A stretch of DNA of 64,000 nucleotides from Pseudovirgaria hyperparasitica (lineage: Eukaryota > Ascomycota > Dothideomycetes > Acrospermales > Acrospermaceae), in NCBI RefSeq assembly GCF_010093815.1, contig NW_022985554.1, forward strand, positions 280,999 through 344,998, in the 5' to 3' direction. Numbering within the stretch: the first letter of the stretch is position 1; each line of letters opens with the position of its first letter. The notes beneath the pieces were generated by a model. That model was given only the letters and a program-made list of their open reading frames with translations, made no database searches and was not told the DNA's origin. Shown one piece after another: positions 11,601 through 24,116 of this stretch. A program made the position numbers and the translations under genes.

Positions 11601-14600
11601 GTGCTCTCTCGTAATCTCGTGATTCAAATCCTCAAGGGCCAAGGAAAGTTTCTCCTTCTGTTTATCGAGTGAAGTGATGTTTATTTGCGCCTCTTGGAGC
11701 TGGCTCTGAAGATATAAGTTCTCCTTCTCTAGTTTGTCCTTCTGTGCTTGTAGTTGGGCCTTTGCAGCCTGAGTTCGCTGGCTGTCGCCCATTCGAGAAT
11801 TGGAACGCGCGATATCCAGGTTCTTTTGCTGAATCTTGTTCAACAAAGTCTTGTTATCGTTTTCGGAGGCTGCAAGTCGACCTTTGACGGTCACAAGTTC
11901 GCGCTCAAGGCGTTGTCTGTTTTGGTCGTGCTGCGATCTAATAGCGTCTGCGGCAGCAACCTTTAGACGTTCCACATCATCGCTCAAACGCATGCACTCT
12001 TCCTCCAATTGCCTGATCTGGCGGTCTTTCGCGTCAAGCTGCTCTTTCAACCCAGCCGACCGTTCCATGGCCAAGCGCGAGGCGGTACGTTGTGCTTCCT
12101 GATCAGCATCGATTTTGGCTTCTTTCAATTCCAAGTACTCCTGGCGGAGATCATGCAGTTGGGTCTGAATCTCCCTGCGATCTTTGTCGGCCGAATTTTT
12201 GGCTTCTGTTGCTCGTCGTAGGATATCCTGTTGAACGTACATCTCCTTTTCAATGGTGATTTTGGACTCGTTGAGCGAGTCAAAATCTCGCTTTAGCTCC
12301 TTGTACTTTTCCTCTCCGATCATCTCCACATCGTCTCGAGATTGGCGTTCCCGCGCTAAAGAAGACTGGACTTGAAACAGCTCGGCGCGAAGATCATCAA
12401 TCTGGCTCTCAAGCATCTTACGCCCCTGGCCAGCCTCTTCATCTTCTGACATCTTGTTTGCTAGAAGCGTCTTTGCATCGGCGGCTTCACGTTCGAGATG
12501 AGATGCTTGTGATCTCATGGCCTCCATTTCACCTTGCACTTCTCTTAATCGACTTTGAAGATCATCATGTTTCGATGCTAAGGTGCGTTTCTCGCTATCG
12601 AACAGTTTACGATCTGAGTCATAGTTTTTGAGATCAGTCCTCAGTATAGCGAGCTCGCTCTCTTTGCGTCGAATGAGATCTTCGTAGCTAGTTGACGTAG
12701 ATGAAAGATCGTTCATCTGTTGTCGGATGGAGCGATTCTCTTCCAGGAGCTCTTTGACCTGCCTCTTTGTGTTGGAGAGATCTTTGGTTGAGGCGGCGAG
12801 TTTAATGTCGAGATCTTGATCTGTTTTTAGCAACTTCTCTTCTAGATCCTGGAGCTTACGGTCTTTGAGAGACAACTGAGACTGTAGCATTCGTAGCTCT
12901 CGTGTGAGACTTTCTTCAGCCTCACTGCGCTGCGATTGAGCGTGCTCCAGGTCAGTGAGCTGCTTATTGACTTCGGATATGCGATCGGTGAGAACTGACT
13001 TCTCTGCTTCCAGCCGGCTGATGATCTCGCCTGCGCTTTGAAGTTCCTTCCGCCACGCGTCTGCTTGGCTCTCAATCTGCTTTTTCGCATCAAGTATTTC
13101 GTCAATTTGATCCTCAAGTTTCTCCTGGTCATCTAGAGCCTCGGAGAGCTTCTCAGCCAGTTCGGTCTCGCGCAGTTGGAGGCGCTTGAATATCTCATCC
13201 TTGTCTAAAGCTAGAGCACGTTCACTCTCTAGCGTTTGCTGAATTCGCTGGATCTCTGTCTCGGCTCGTCGACGGTCTTCATCCAGTCGTTGGCGATCTC
13301 CGGCTTCATTCTGCATCCGTTGTTCAAGCGCTTTGATCATCTCGTCACGCTTTTGCACTTCCGCGGCTTGTCGAGTCGCGCCAAGCATTGGCCGCATCAT
13401 CACATACAGCTTCCACCACGGGTTGGCTTGGAGTTTGAGATATACCTGGAAATTCTTTTGGATGATTCTGGTGGCTTCAGCTCGATAGAGGCGTTTATGT
13501 GCAATGCGTCTTTGGATAAATCCTCTAGCGACAGACTGAAAGCGAGACATGATTTCGCGAATGAGCTCATCTCGCTGTTCCTCCAGCTCTGCTAAGACAC
13601 CAGCTCGGAAGAACACCTTTGTCAACCCAACACGGTAGAGCGAGCGGTCCAATTTTAGTTTGCCGAGCATGAGCTTGGCGATCTCACGCCCTTCGAGGGG
13701 ATTAGTTGGCATGTCCTTGCAAAGAACTTCATACCGGGTGCGGAACTCTACGAAGGGTAGTCTGTTAGGGAAGCCTGTACGTGCAATTCGAATACCCTCG
13801 AGAACACCGTTGCATCGAAGTTGGTCCAGTACTAAGGGTGCACTGAATTGCTTCGGACGCTTCTTGTGATTTGGAATGATACATCTTACGAAGTGAGGAT
13901 GAGTTGAATGTAGTTGTGTCATAAGAGTAGACAGCTGCTCCTTATGCCTTTGAGCGACGGTCCTAAACAAACCTTTCTTAACGCGACTTCGTGCTGCACC
14001 CTGTTCATCATCTGCCTCGACACAGTCAGAGAACAGGTGCGCGATGTGCTTGTCCGATGAGTCAGCGAGAAGTCTTGTGGCGTTGTCATTCATCGGGTCT
14101 TTATTCTTCTCTAACCAGCCTTCTGTCGAATACTCCACTTCTGCCGCATAGTGAGTAAGAATGAAGCCCTGATTCAAGATCGAACGTCGATACTTTGGTG
14201 TCTTTCGGTCCCAAAGTGAGTTCAGCTTCTCCGTGAAGGTTTTGTCGGTGGCCTTTGGCATAACGCAGTCCTCATCGAGGCACGAGAATATCCCGATCGG
14301 ATTTGAAAGCTCGATCAGGTCGATCGTCGGTTGGAGATCTCTGCCGAAATCGATGAAATTCCACTCGATTTGCTCCCTCGCGTATTCCTCTTGCTCGAGA
14401 ACGAACATGTGATGGTTGAAAAATTGCTGCAATTTCTCATTGGTGAAGTTGATGCAAAGCTGCTCGAAGCTATTTTCGTCGAAGATCTCAAAACCGGCGA
14501 TATCAAGAACACCGATAAAGTGAGAATCATCTGCCCCACCACCACAATCCAATTGTCTGTTGATGCGATTCACGAGGTCTCCAAAACCTCGCTCATAGAT

Positions 14601-16314
14601 TCCCTTTGCCAGTGCGTCAAGTGTGAGGTTGACCTGCTCCGGTGTTTGCACCTTTTCGACCCATTCTCGACCTGCCTTGACACGTGGGTGTAGCAAAGCC
14701 TTGATAAAAGGGTCCAAGGGAATTCCCAAAAGCTGACACACCTTAGCTGCGTGGGAGCGTGCATCCGTACCAAGAGCTGCCTGATCTGCGCGAATGCTTT
14801 CTTTTGTCGCTCTTATATTTCCCAAATGCAGGATTGCAGCCATCTTACGGAGTATAGATGTTTGATCTCTTTCCGAGAAACCCATGATATGAAAGGCTTC
14901 CACAAGTGAGTTCCACTCCTCTTGGTCCGAAACACCTGTGATCGTATCATTACCATGTTTCGTATATTCAAAATCTCCAATGTCAAGGCCGTCAAGAAGA
15001 AAATCGCGCTTCATTTTTGTACCAGCGCCTTGAAGCAGCTGGTAGAAAATGTGGTAGCTTCGTTCATTCGTGTTGATTCGGACCACGCGCGATTTTTCAA
15101 GAAGATACCAGTCTATGAAAGCTCCAGCTATTTGTCCAGCTCGCGTGAATTCAATCCTTATGAACTTCCCAAAGCGGGAGGAATTATTGTTTCGAACAGT
15201 CTGTGCATTGCCAAAAGCTTCAAGGATCGGATTGGCTCGTAGAATCTGCTCAGATAGATTTGATATATGTCGACCTCCTGATTTCGCCCGTGGTGTATCG
15301 GAAGTAGCAACAGCAGCAAGGTATTGAATGACCTTCTTGGTATTTTCTGTCTTGCCAGCTCCTGACTCGCCTCTGTCTTTCGATTAGCAAAGTTGAAAGA
15401 AGGCCATCACTTGAGCATACGCACGTCACTAATATGCTTTGATTTGCCCCCTCATCCACAAGATTGCGAAAGGCTTCGTCGGCCATGGCAAAAATATGAG
15501 GCTTTGTGTCCTCTCTCCCTCGTCCTTTGTACATGTTGATGTAATCTCTGGAGTATATGGGTAGAGGACAATACGGGTTTACGGTCACCAGGAACAAGCC
15601 CGAATAAGTCTATCCAGATGTCAGCGTCATATTTCAGAGCTAGATCTAAGATTACTTACGTATATGAGATCAGATTGGTACCTCATCTGTAGATTGTGGA
15701 CGACTGATGGTTCATTCAAATGTGTAAGTTCAGCCATGTCATTTGCCTTGTCAAACTTTGCTGGATTAACCTTGTCCACTGCATCTGCGAGAACTTGCCG
15801 TTGCTGAGTATTTTATTAATATGCCACCTGTAGCGCTGTAAAGGGCTCGAGACGCTCGACTTACACTGCCATCTTCACACTGTACCAGCAGCATATCACC
15901 TTCAGACTCTTCTACTACCCATCCGCGAACAAAAGCAGTGCTGGGATCCTTCAGCCAGACGTATCTTTTCCCAGAAAAGTCGTTTTCCCCTTCAATACCA
16001 CGGACACTTCCCGTCCCGGTTTCTGCGTCCTCTGTCTTTATAAATTGCGGTGCGAACGTGCCGCCCACGGGGGTTCCATTGCGCAAAGAATGTGACCGCT
16101 TGCGAGCACCATTGACTTCCGTGTTGCTGTCTGCATTTCCGGTTGGAGAGAATGATTGATTTCGCGCATGCGCTGGGACTTGAGTATTGGAGAGCGGAGA
16201 GGATAGCATGGTGGATTTAGGCCTGTTGCTGAGAGGCATAGGTCCAGGGGAGGGTGATACCCTGCCAAAGGGACTGGTCCTCCACCGTGGACCGTTCTGT
16301 GCTGGAGCGCTCAT
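8606..16314 (-). CDS. Class II myosin heavy chain (cytokinesis myosin)
   Basis: Exons read on the minus strand: 16314-15865, 15803-15660, 15609-15425, 15372-9381 and 9330 onward, over introns of 50-61 bases that all keep phase. The first 115 or so residues are a Ser/Pro-rich extension. An SH3-like region ([14 protein letters not shown]) precedes the motor, with P-loop GESGAGKT at 261-268, switch I NNNSSRFG at about 321-328, switch II DIAGFE at 550-555, an IQ segment near 867-890 ([13 protein letters not shown]), and then about 1,500 residues of coiled coil. This is the filament-forming myosin of the actomyosin ring. The 3' end is uncertain: reading straight on stops at 8827 (2,424 residues), whereas a 53-base intron at 8858-8806 opens 200 more bases to a stop at 8606 (2,480 residues) with an acidic then basic tail. 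I give the longer extent. Confidence 0.93.
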
Positions 16315-16889
16315 ATCGAGGTGAGGCCGTCTGGCATTCGAAGAGTCTTTACAAGCTGAGGTTCATGATGCACACGCGTCGATGTGCAGCGGCAAACTGA
16401 ATGGAATGGAAGAACGCGTTCCAGTGAGATTTGAAGTGACGGTAATAATCGCACGACCAGTTCAAGAAGATAGAGTAGCGTACATCAGCAATGACGGCGG
16501 GGTTGCGCTCGGGTGCGTTGAATGATTAGTCCTGCTATCTTGGAGGTAGTCCGTTTGGCAGCTATGCTTGTAAACAAAACCCGCTCCTTACCCAAGCAAC
16601 CACAGCCGTTAGCGCGCTGCACCGTGTTGTAACCTGCTCTTCCCGCTTTAGACGGCTAAACCTCGCTAAAACCTCCCAGTACATGTCCGTGAGTCTCTTG
16701 GTCTCTTGACCGCGTACCTAGGTAGTTCTTCTCAACTAAGACTTCTCGTGTTCATTTTCAGTCTGTTCGCCGTCGCATCTAAAACCACTCTTTCCCCAGC
16801 CCTCTCATCCAGGAGCGCTAGTGCTATGATCTGACAAATGCGGTCTCGTCACCAGTCTCTTGTTTATCCTTTTGCCATATGTGACCATC
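16315..16889. promoter_or_regulatory. Shared divergent promoter of myosin and the Red1-like gene
   Basis: About 575 bases separate the start codons of the myosin gene (minus) and the zinc-finger gene (plus). No open exon is convincing, and pyrimidine-rich segments occur on the plus-strand side near 16780-16810. It must hold both promoters; no specific factor site is claimed. Confidence 0.5.
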
Positions 16890-19800
16890 ATGGCAAACTT
16901 TCATAATCAGCCGCCGCAATCGGGCGTTCCCTTTGGCACCACCGTACCCTTTCCAGGACGTCACTTCATGACACAGACACAGACGCAGTCGTCTTCCGAG
17001 AATCCATGGAAACCTGGTGATGGACAGGTACTTCCACCATTTCAGTATCCAGGAAGCTTTGGGCCACCTATCCCTGACGCTGCCACAGCAGGCGTACCAC
17101 AATTCCAGGCGTTTTGGAATCGTTTTCAGAGTGGTGCTTTCCCCCCTCCGCCCTTACTGGGTCCAAATGGACATCCTCTACCGCCTCCAATGCTGCCACC
17201 TGGACTGAATGCATCCACATCCACTTCATCCAAAGGCAAATCGCAGAGCGAGCTACCGCCACAGCAGCCTATACATATCCATCGGGAACCTATAGATAGA
17301 GTCGTTGAAATGCAAGAAGCCGACAAAGAGGAGGGAGAATTGAGCGAAAGCGATAGTCTCCCGTACGTGCCGCAGCTCTCAGAGGCGCAACCTCGCTCTA
17401 CTCCGCAAACCTTACAACATAGAAATATGAAACTGGAATCGAGCTTGAATTCATCTAAGCCTCTGGCCGATACGAAAGCCATACCACTAAAGGGCAAGAA
17501 AGCCTCGCAGGCCCAGGGAAATCATCCCGCAGTGGCCACCCCTGCAATGGGTCCTTGGGCACCAAAAGGTATCGCTGACTCTGGTATAGAGCGCATGGAT
17601 AAAGAGAGAGCGAAGCGTTTTCTTGTTGATCTCTCTCGGCATCATTATGGACTAAGTGATCTTACTCGAGAAGGTTTGAATCAAGCGATCCTGGTAGAAC
17701 ATTGGCAAGAAGCTGGTTTACCTCTACCTTCTACAACGGCAACTGGTCCTCCAAAGAACAGTGACGACCCCAAAGGTATCAGATCCACGTCTAATTTCAC
17801 GACCGCGAGCCGCGTATTAGCAGATCATGTACCGACTGTATTCCCATCGCCTCAGGTGCAGCTTCCCAGTCCTACTCGGATAGACTCGCAGAATAAAACT
17901 GGTAGTCATGCGGTTGACCGAACTGCCGTCAGCAAAGACTCGGATCCAGTCCGCGGTGCAGATCGTACTGCCTACATTGCTCGTCTCATGGCCGCACGGT
18001 CGGGAAAGGTCAACGGTGCTGCTAAAGTCGAGAAGTCATCTGCGAAGCCCACGATTGTGGAAACTAAACCTGTAGAGAACAAGGCTGTTGACCCAGCAGT
18101 GGACGCAAAGTCCATAGGACAGACCAATGAATTACATTCAAAGTTGTCCCAAACGATTGGCACTCCTATGGCGAGGACAGTCACACCCGATCCCTTGCTA
18201 AGTATTTCCGAGGCTGAAAAGAAGAAGCGACAACAAAATGAATTGATCAGAAAAAAGATGGCTATGCTACAGGCCTCAAAAGCTGCAAAGTCAACTCCTT
18301 CATCATCTGCAACCACTGATTTAGATCAAAAAGTGACGACTGGAGCTGGCGAAGCGTTGCCTCAAAGATCAGAATCGCCGTTGTACGGCGATGAAATCGA
18401 AACTGCCGAACACCTAGTCGACAAAGCGTTATCATCGCCGCACCAACATGGCGAAAACAGCCACAAGACTCATGAGGAAATTGAATTTTCAGCCCAACAG
18501 AGACACGCAGTGGAATCTCAAGCTGCTACCACCTCTAGTCTCCCTCCAGCACGTGACAAGATTACTATCGGAGGTAGTCGCAAGAAGCGTCCTGTAGCCT
18601 CAGACTTTGACAGCGTTGCCCCGCCATCAGCATCAACTTCCAAACGCCCTTTTGGCCAGCCACGATGCTCACAGGGCGAAGAAGCAATGATCATCGAGGT
18701 CAGCGATGATGAAAGTACTGCCAGCGATATGGATATTGAAGACGATGATGACGGAAGGACATCACATAGCATGAGTCAGAGACAGCACACGAAGTCGTTT
18801 CGCAATATGCCAGCGCTGACAAGCTTCCCACACAAGACAAACCACACTGCATCGACTCCAAGCCTCACACCGTCGGGACTGAACACGCCACCCGCTATTG
18901 TAGCATCTGGAGTCAATCAAGGGAAAAGATATGTTGATCTCACGGAACATGAGAAGGAGATTGAAACCCTCCGAAGAAAAATAGCAGAGGCCGAGTACAG
19001 GAAGCGAGCCAAGAAACCACCACCCTCTCAAGTGTCAGAAAGCGTTGGACAAGCTACGAACCATACTTCAGAAAGCATACGCTCTAGAACACGAGACAAT
19101 GTGACCGAAGAACTTCAACTGTCCAATTTTGCGTCGCCGAATCTGAGTGATTCGGAATGGAAGCGACGGAGACGCATTGAAATACAGTCAGGCCTCGAGC
19201 TTCAACAAAGCAGCGTGGCTCGGAACATGGCGCGACTAGATGAGCTCAAACGTGAGATGGAACGCCTGGAAGCAGAGAACCATATGCAGCTCCTAGAGAA
19301 GGAGAAGTTGGTGAACGAACTCGAAAGCCTTGGAATCGATACTGACGGCATGCCACTCGAGGTCTTACAGGCCACCAAGGATGAGATTGACCAACAACGA
19401 GAAGGTATACTTTCCGTAGAAGACGCTGAATCCGAGGTCTCTACGGGAGATTCTGGCACCCGGCGCAATTCAGACCAAAATCACGGCGCACTCGGTCACG
19501 AAAGCAGTCGCGGTGATGACGATAATGAAGACAATGATGATCTTTATGACGAAGACGAAGTCCCGACAGGTTTGGTTGAGGAACCGAAAGAGGTTGACGC
19601 TATGTCTATATCTAGCGATGAAATTGATGAAGCAGCGTCTGCAGACGAGCTCGACACTACTCAATCCGACCAAGATGACCTCTATGAAAGCCCTACCCAT
19701 TTGGTCGCGCTGGAGGAAGTAGAACCAGATAGTGATGAAAGCCGAGAAGACGGGCAAGAAGAGAAAAGTGGCGCAGACATGACTGGGGATCTAGGCGATG

Positions 19801-21236
19801 ACACTAGGATGGCCATGGTATCGGACGACGAAGGTGAGCCGGAGCAAGAACATGAAAATGGTTCTGATTACGACGATTCTGCGACAAAATCTGCACGACT
19901 TCAGATCGATAATCTAGCTATCGACTTGACCAACTCTGAGGTATCTGTCAAGGATGACGATGACGACGATTTTTATTCTCCAGATCCCCCTCCCGAGGCC
20001 ATGCCGGAAGGTAAGCAGGACGAGACCACGGCCGAGGAACCATCGGACGACTACTTGAGAGAGCTATCTCCGTATTCACAAGAGGAGAAGTCGGACGAGA
20101 ACGATTCCATGGCTTTGTCCAACGACCCGGACGCGCTGCCAGGAGCTGAGCACAACCCCAGTTCAGCAAGTGAAAACCGCGATAGTGCTCGTGAAGAAGA
20201 TGATGACGAGTATGAACCAGGCCACATCGACATTGCCGACCCAATTGAGGGAGACTACGAGCCTGGCAACATTGTTATTCCCGACCCAGAGGGGGACGAT
20301 TATGAACCTGGTGACCACGAGATGTCCGAGGCGGTCGCAGAAAGACCCGACTCGTCAGACGAATATTTAACACAGTCGCCGCCCTTACCTGATGATCTCG
20401 CTGAGAACCCTGCATACTCGTCTTCGTCGTCTTCGTCTTCTAGTGACGTATCTCTGGCTGAGTTGAAAGATTCAAATCAGGGAAATACTGATATTTTAGC
20501 TCCTAAAGAAAAGTCAAATCATGAGGATCTTGCTGGAACGTGTGAGCCAGACAGTAACAATGTAAGGGCGCCATTTGTACTGTCATGAGTTGGGCTCATG
20601 GTATTCTAGGCCCCTGTACAAGTCACAGCTCCCACAGTTGCTAAGCATTACCAACCCTATGAGAGTCCACTCCGTTTGTTCAAAGCGTATCGATATCACC
20701 CCCATTTTTCTCGTAAGGTGAGGGGTGGCGTTCGCTCTTTGACCTACAGTCATGATATAGATCCCCAGAATCCTATCTGCCCCTTCGAGGCATCAGGGGG
20801 GGCATGCAACGACGGCGGTTGCAGCTTCCAGCATTTCAAGAAGATGGGACTGACTGGTGCGTAGCCGGACCACGGATCTTGGTTCCCTTCAACTTTCCTC
20901 GATTGTCATCACAAGCTACCACATCCTTCCTTATTTCGTTTAGTCTTTCCATTTGAGGCTTCTACGTCATCACTCCCCTTTTTTTGTCCGAGCGTTTCCC
21001 CGTCCATTTGCTAATTCCGTCCCTCTAACGTGACAGACAATCTCATTCTTCTGCAACTTGGCACCACAAATCCAGGTCGCACTGACGAAGAGCAGAGCGA
21101 GTGGAAAGAAGGTCTGAAAGGAGTCCTGAAAACCCTGAAACAGAGCAAGACCCACGAACTGAATCTGATCGTCAACGCCATTGCCAATTATCGACGCGAT
21201 TTCCTAAAAGATCCGACCAGGATTCTCAACCTATGA
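16890..21236 (+). CDS. Red1/ZFC3H1-like zinc-finger protein, RNA surveillance
   Basis: Three exons (16890-20561, 20610-20856, 21037-21236) joined over introns of 48 and 180 bases give 1,372 residues; an ATG at 16860 would add ten. The protein is mostly disordered, with EEGELSESDS early, a coiled coil around residues 755-820, and long acidic runs containing three YEPG repeats (20206-20320). The conserved part is at the end: ICPFEASGGACNDGGCSFQH, a C-x8-C-x4-C-x3-H finger as in the putative zinc-finger domain of fungal Red1 and human ZFC3H1, followed by the last exon (DNLILLQLGTTNPGR). In that family the protein scaffolds a complex (MTREC/PAXT) that passes unspliced or meiotic RNAs to the nuclear exosome. 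The family is recognised from the finger; the role here is inferred. Confidence 0.8.
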
Positions 21237-21924
21237 GTTTTCCAGGGTACTCCTATATCCTTGATAAAACAAGGCCCAATACCCTGATCTTCTCCTGTCT
21301 TGATTGACGTGATATAACACTCTTCTAGATCTTCTGGCTTTTGTCATCTTCTGCAATGATCTTCAAATCTTTACATCGGCACTTCCATGCCGTCATTCAG
21401 CATCACAGAGGCGAGACAATACGCGCTCGCATTCGTGTCAAATGCGTAAACATTATTGAGAGGCGTATCTGACGGCGTTATCAAATGATTAAGGGCGATA
21501 CCCTTGCATTGTCTCGGCGTTTGTTCGCGAAATGGAGCAAATGCCTAATACGATGCGGTAAGGAGGATCGACATTGGACAATGTGGAAGAGCACCGGTAT
21601 CCTTGCGCATCGCAACGAAAATGTGCCAGCAGTATATTTAGTTAGTTAATAATATATATCAGTATTCAGAACTCGATGCATATAGGTATGTGCTACGTAA
21701 AGTGAAAGGCCGCTTGAGAACCCAGATCGATTGGTATGCGAAAATGCGTACGTTCCTGAGCTTCAAGCCGGGTGTAGATTGCATGCCTGAGGCATAATAC
21801 CAGACCTGGTCATTTTTTGCGATCTACTTATCTGACCACAAAACAAGTCGCCAATTTCTTTCTTTCTTTATCTCTCACACGCACTGGTACACCGTTCATT
21901 AGCCACGTCCTAGGACCACCGCAC
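21237..21924. other. Gene-free stretch upstream of ArgRS
   Basis: No separate gene is seen. The ArgRS frame is open back to an ATG at 21817, so the end of this stretch may be translated leader or untranslated region. Confidence 0.4.
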
Positions 21925-24116
21925 ATGCTGGTTCCCCGAGGCCGGTTGTTCAAGGGTGTTTTCGCTTCGTTACAATCAACTTTCACCAACAGTCATCTGC
22001 GCTTGACTCATTCCCCGCCATTGACGGGCCGTACAAGTTCCGCACGTTCATATCAAACCACCAAAACACTTTACACTGGATACCATATTTTGAACTTTAC
22101 GACAATGATGGAGGCCTCTCAAAATACCCCTGCGCAAAGCATTGACGAGCTCGCATCGATTCTCCAAGGAGTCGGCGTCTCGGAGGTGCCCAAGATGCCA
22201 AACACATATCCAGAGCTAAATCCGTTCGACGTTTATAGGGCGCACATTACTGAGCTGTTAGCGAGTATATGTGACGTGGAGAAGAGCATAATATTGGCGG
22301 CGATGCAGTGGACAACAACTCTCGAGAAAGGAGACCTGCAATTACCAGTCCCGGCCCTGAGGAAGAAGGGTGTGAAACCAGACGCGCTTGCCAAAGAGCT
22401 GGCAGAGAAGGTAATTCTTTTCACATTAGTCGACAAGGTTGTGACTGACACGTCCTGGCCTAGTTTCCTGAATCAGTCCTCGTAGAAAGGCCGACCGTAG
22501 TCGGTGTCTCACTCGCTTTCTTCTTCAAAACTTCACCCCTTACAAAACTCATCGTTCCTTTCGTTCTCAAGAATGGCGCCAAGTGTGGCTTCAATCCGAA
22601 TTTCGGTCTTCGTGACCCCACCGATCCAAGCAAAGGCAAGAAGAAGATGATTGTGGAGTTCTCATCACCAAACATAGCAAAGCCTTTCCACGCGGGACAT
22701 TTGAGGAGTACAATTATTGGTGGTTTCTTGGCAAATCTATATGAGGGTGCAGGATGGGACGTCACCAGGATGAATTACCTAGGAGACTGGGGAAAGCAAT
22801 ACGGTGTGCTCGCGGTCGGGTTTGACAAGTTCGGCAGCGAAGCAGAATTGGTAAAGAACCCTATCGGTCACTTGTACGAAGTATATGTCAAAATCTCAGC
22901 GATATCACGAGAAGAGAAGGAAGTCATGGATGCAAAGGAAGAAGAAATCAAGAAACTCCAGGAGGCAAAGGAGCCTACTGGAGAAAAAGAAGCGGAACTG
23001 CAGGCCTTAATTGACAAGGGTGTCGACGAGCAAGCCCGCAAATACTTCAAGCGCATGGTTGACGGCGACTCAGAAGCGCTCGGTGTCTGGAAACGATTCC
23101 GCGACCTGTCCATCGTCAAATACAAAGACACCTATGCGCGCCTCAACATCCGCTATGACGAATACTCTGGCGAGTCCCAAGTACAAGACGCCAGCATGGA
23201 TGAAGCGGCCAAGATTCTCGAAGAAAAAGGCATTTCTCACGTCGACCGCGGCGCCGTTCTCGTGGATCTAAGCAAGCATCAAAAGAAGCTCGGCAAGTGC
23301 CTCGTCAAGAAAAAGGACGGTACTTCGCTCTACCTCACCCGCGACATCGGCGCTGCCACTGAGCGCTTCGAGAAATATCACTTCGACAAAATGATCTACG
23401 TTGTGGCAAACCAACAAGACCTACACCTAGCGCAGCTCTTCAAGATCATGGAACTCATGGGCCGCACCGACATCTCATCTCGCTGCGAACACATCAACTT
23501 CGGCATGGTGCTGGGCATGAGCACACGCAAGGGCACGGCGCGCTTTCTCGATGACATCCTGCGCGACGTCGGCGACAAGATGCACGAGGTGATGCGCGGC
23601 AATGCAGACAAATACGCCGAGGTGGAAGACCCGCACAAGACGGCCGATACCCTGGGCATCAGCGCTGTCATGGTGCAGGACATGAAGGGCAAGCGCGTCA
23701 ACAACTACGAATTCAACATGGACCGGATGTGTTCGTTCGAAGGCGACACGGGCCCGTACCTGCAATACGCACATGCACGCATCACGAGCATCACGCGCAA
23801 GGCACCGCTGTCGCTCGAGGAACTTCTCAGCGCCGATCTGAGCCTACTTACGGAGCCTAAGGCAATGGATCTCGTTCGCACGCTGGCGTGTTGGCCTGAT
23901 GTGTTTGTCAACACGGTCAAGACGCAGGAGCCGACGACGGTACTGACGTACCTGTTCAAGATGGTGCATACGCTGAGTAGCAGTTACGAGGTGCTCAAGG
24001 TCGTGGGCAGCGAGGAGGAGCTGAAGAAGGCGAGGGCGGCGCTGTTGGTTGCGGCGAAGCAGGTACTGGGCAATGGGATGAGGTTGCTGGGCTTGAGTCC
24101 CGTGGAGAGGATGTAA
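21925..24116 (+). CDS. Arginyl-tRNA synthetase, probably cytosolic and mitochondrial forms
   Basis: Exons 21925-22410 and 22464-24116 are joined over a 53-base phase-0 intron. Starting at the ATG at 22105 (MMEASQ) the protein has 652 residues. Class I signatures, numbered from 22105, are FHAGH at 177-181 (the HIGH box) and MSTRKGT at 454-460 in place of KMSKS, as is usual for ArgRS. The C-terminal anticodon-binding domain ends in LLGLSPVERM. It charges tRNA-Arg with arginine. Upstream and in frame, from ATG 21925, lie 60 residues with no Asp or Glu and many Arg, Ser and Thr, which looks like a mitochondrial presequence. An earlier in-frame ATG at 21817 also exists. Two products from alternative starts are likely, as known for some dual-targeted synthetases, but not proven. 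Confidence 0.93.
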
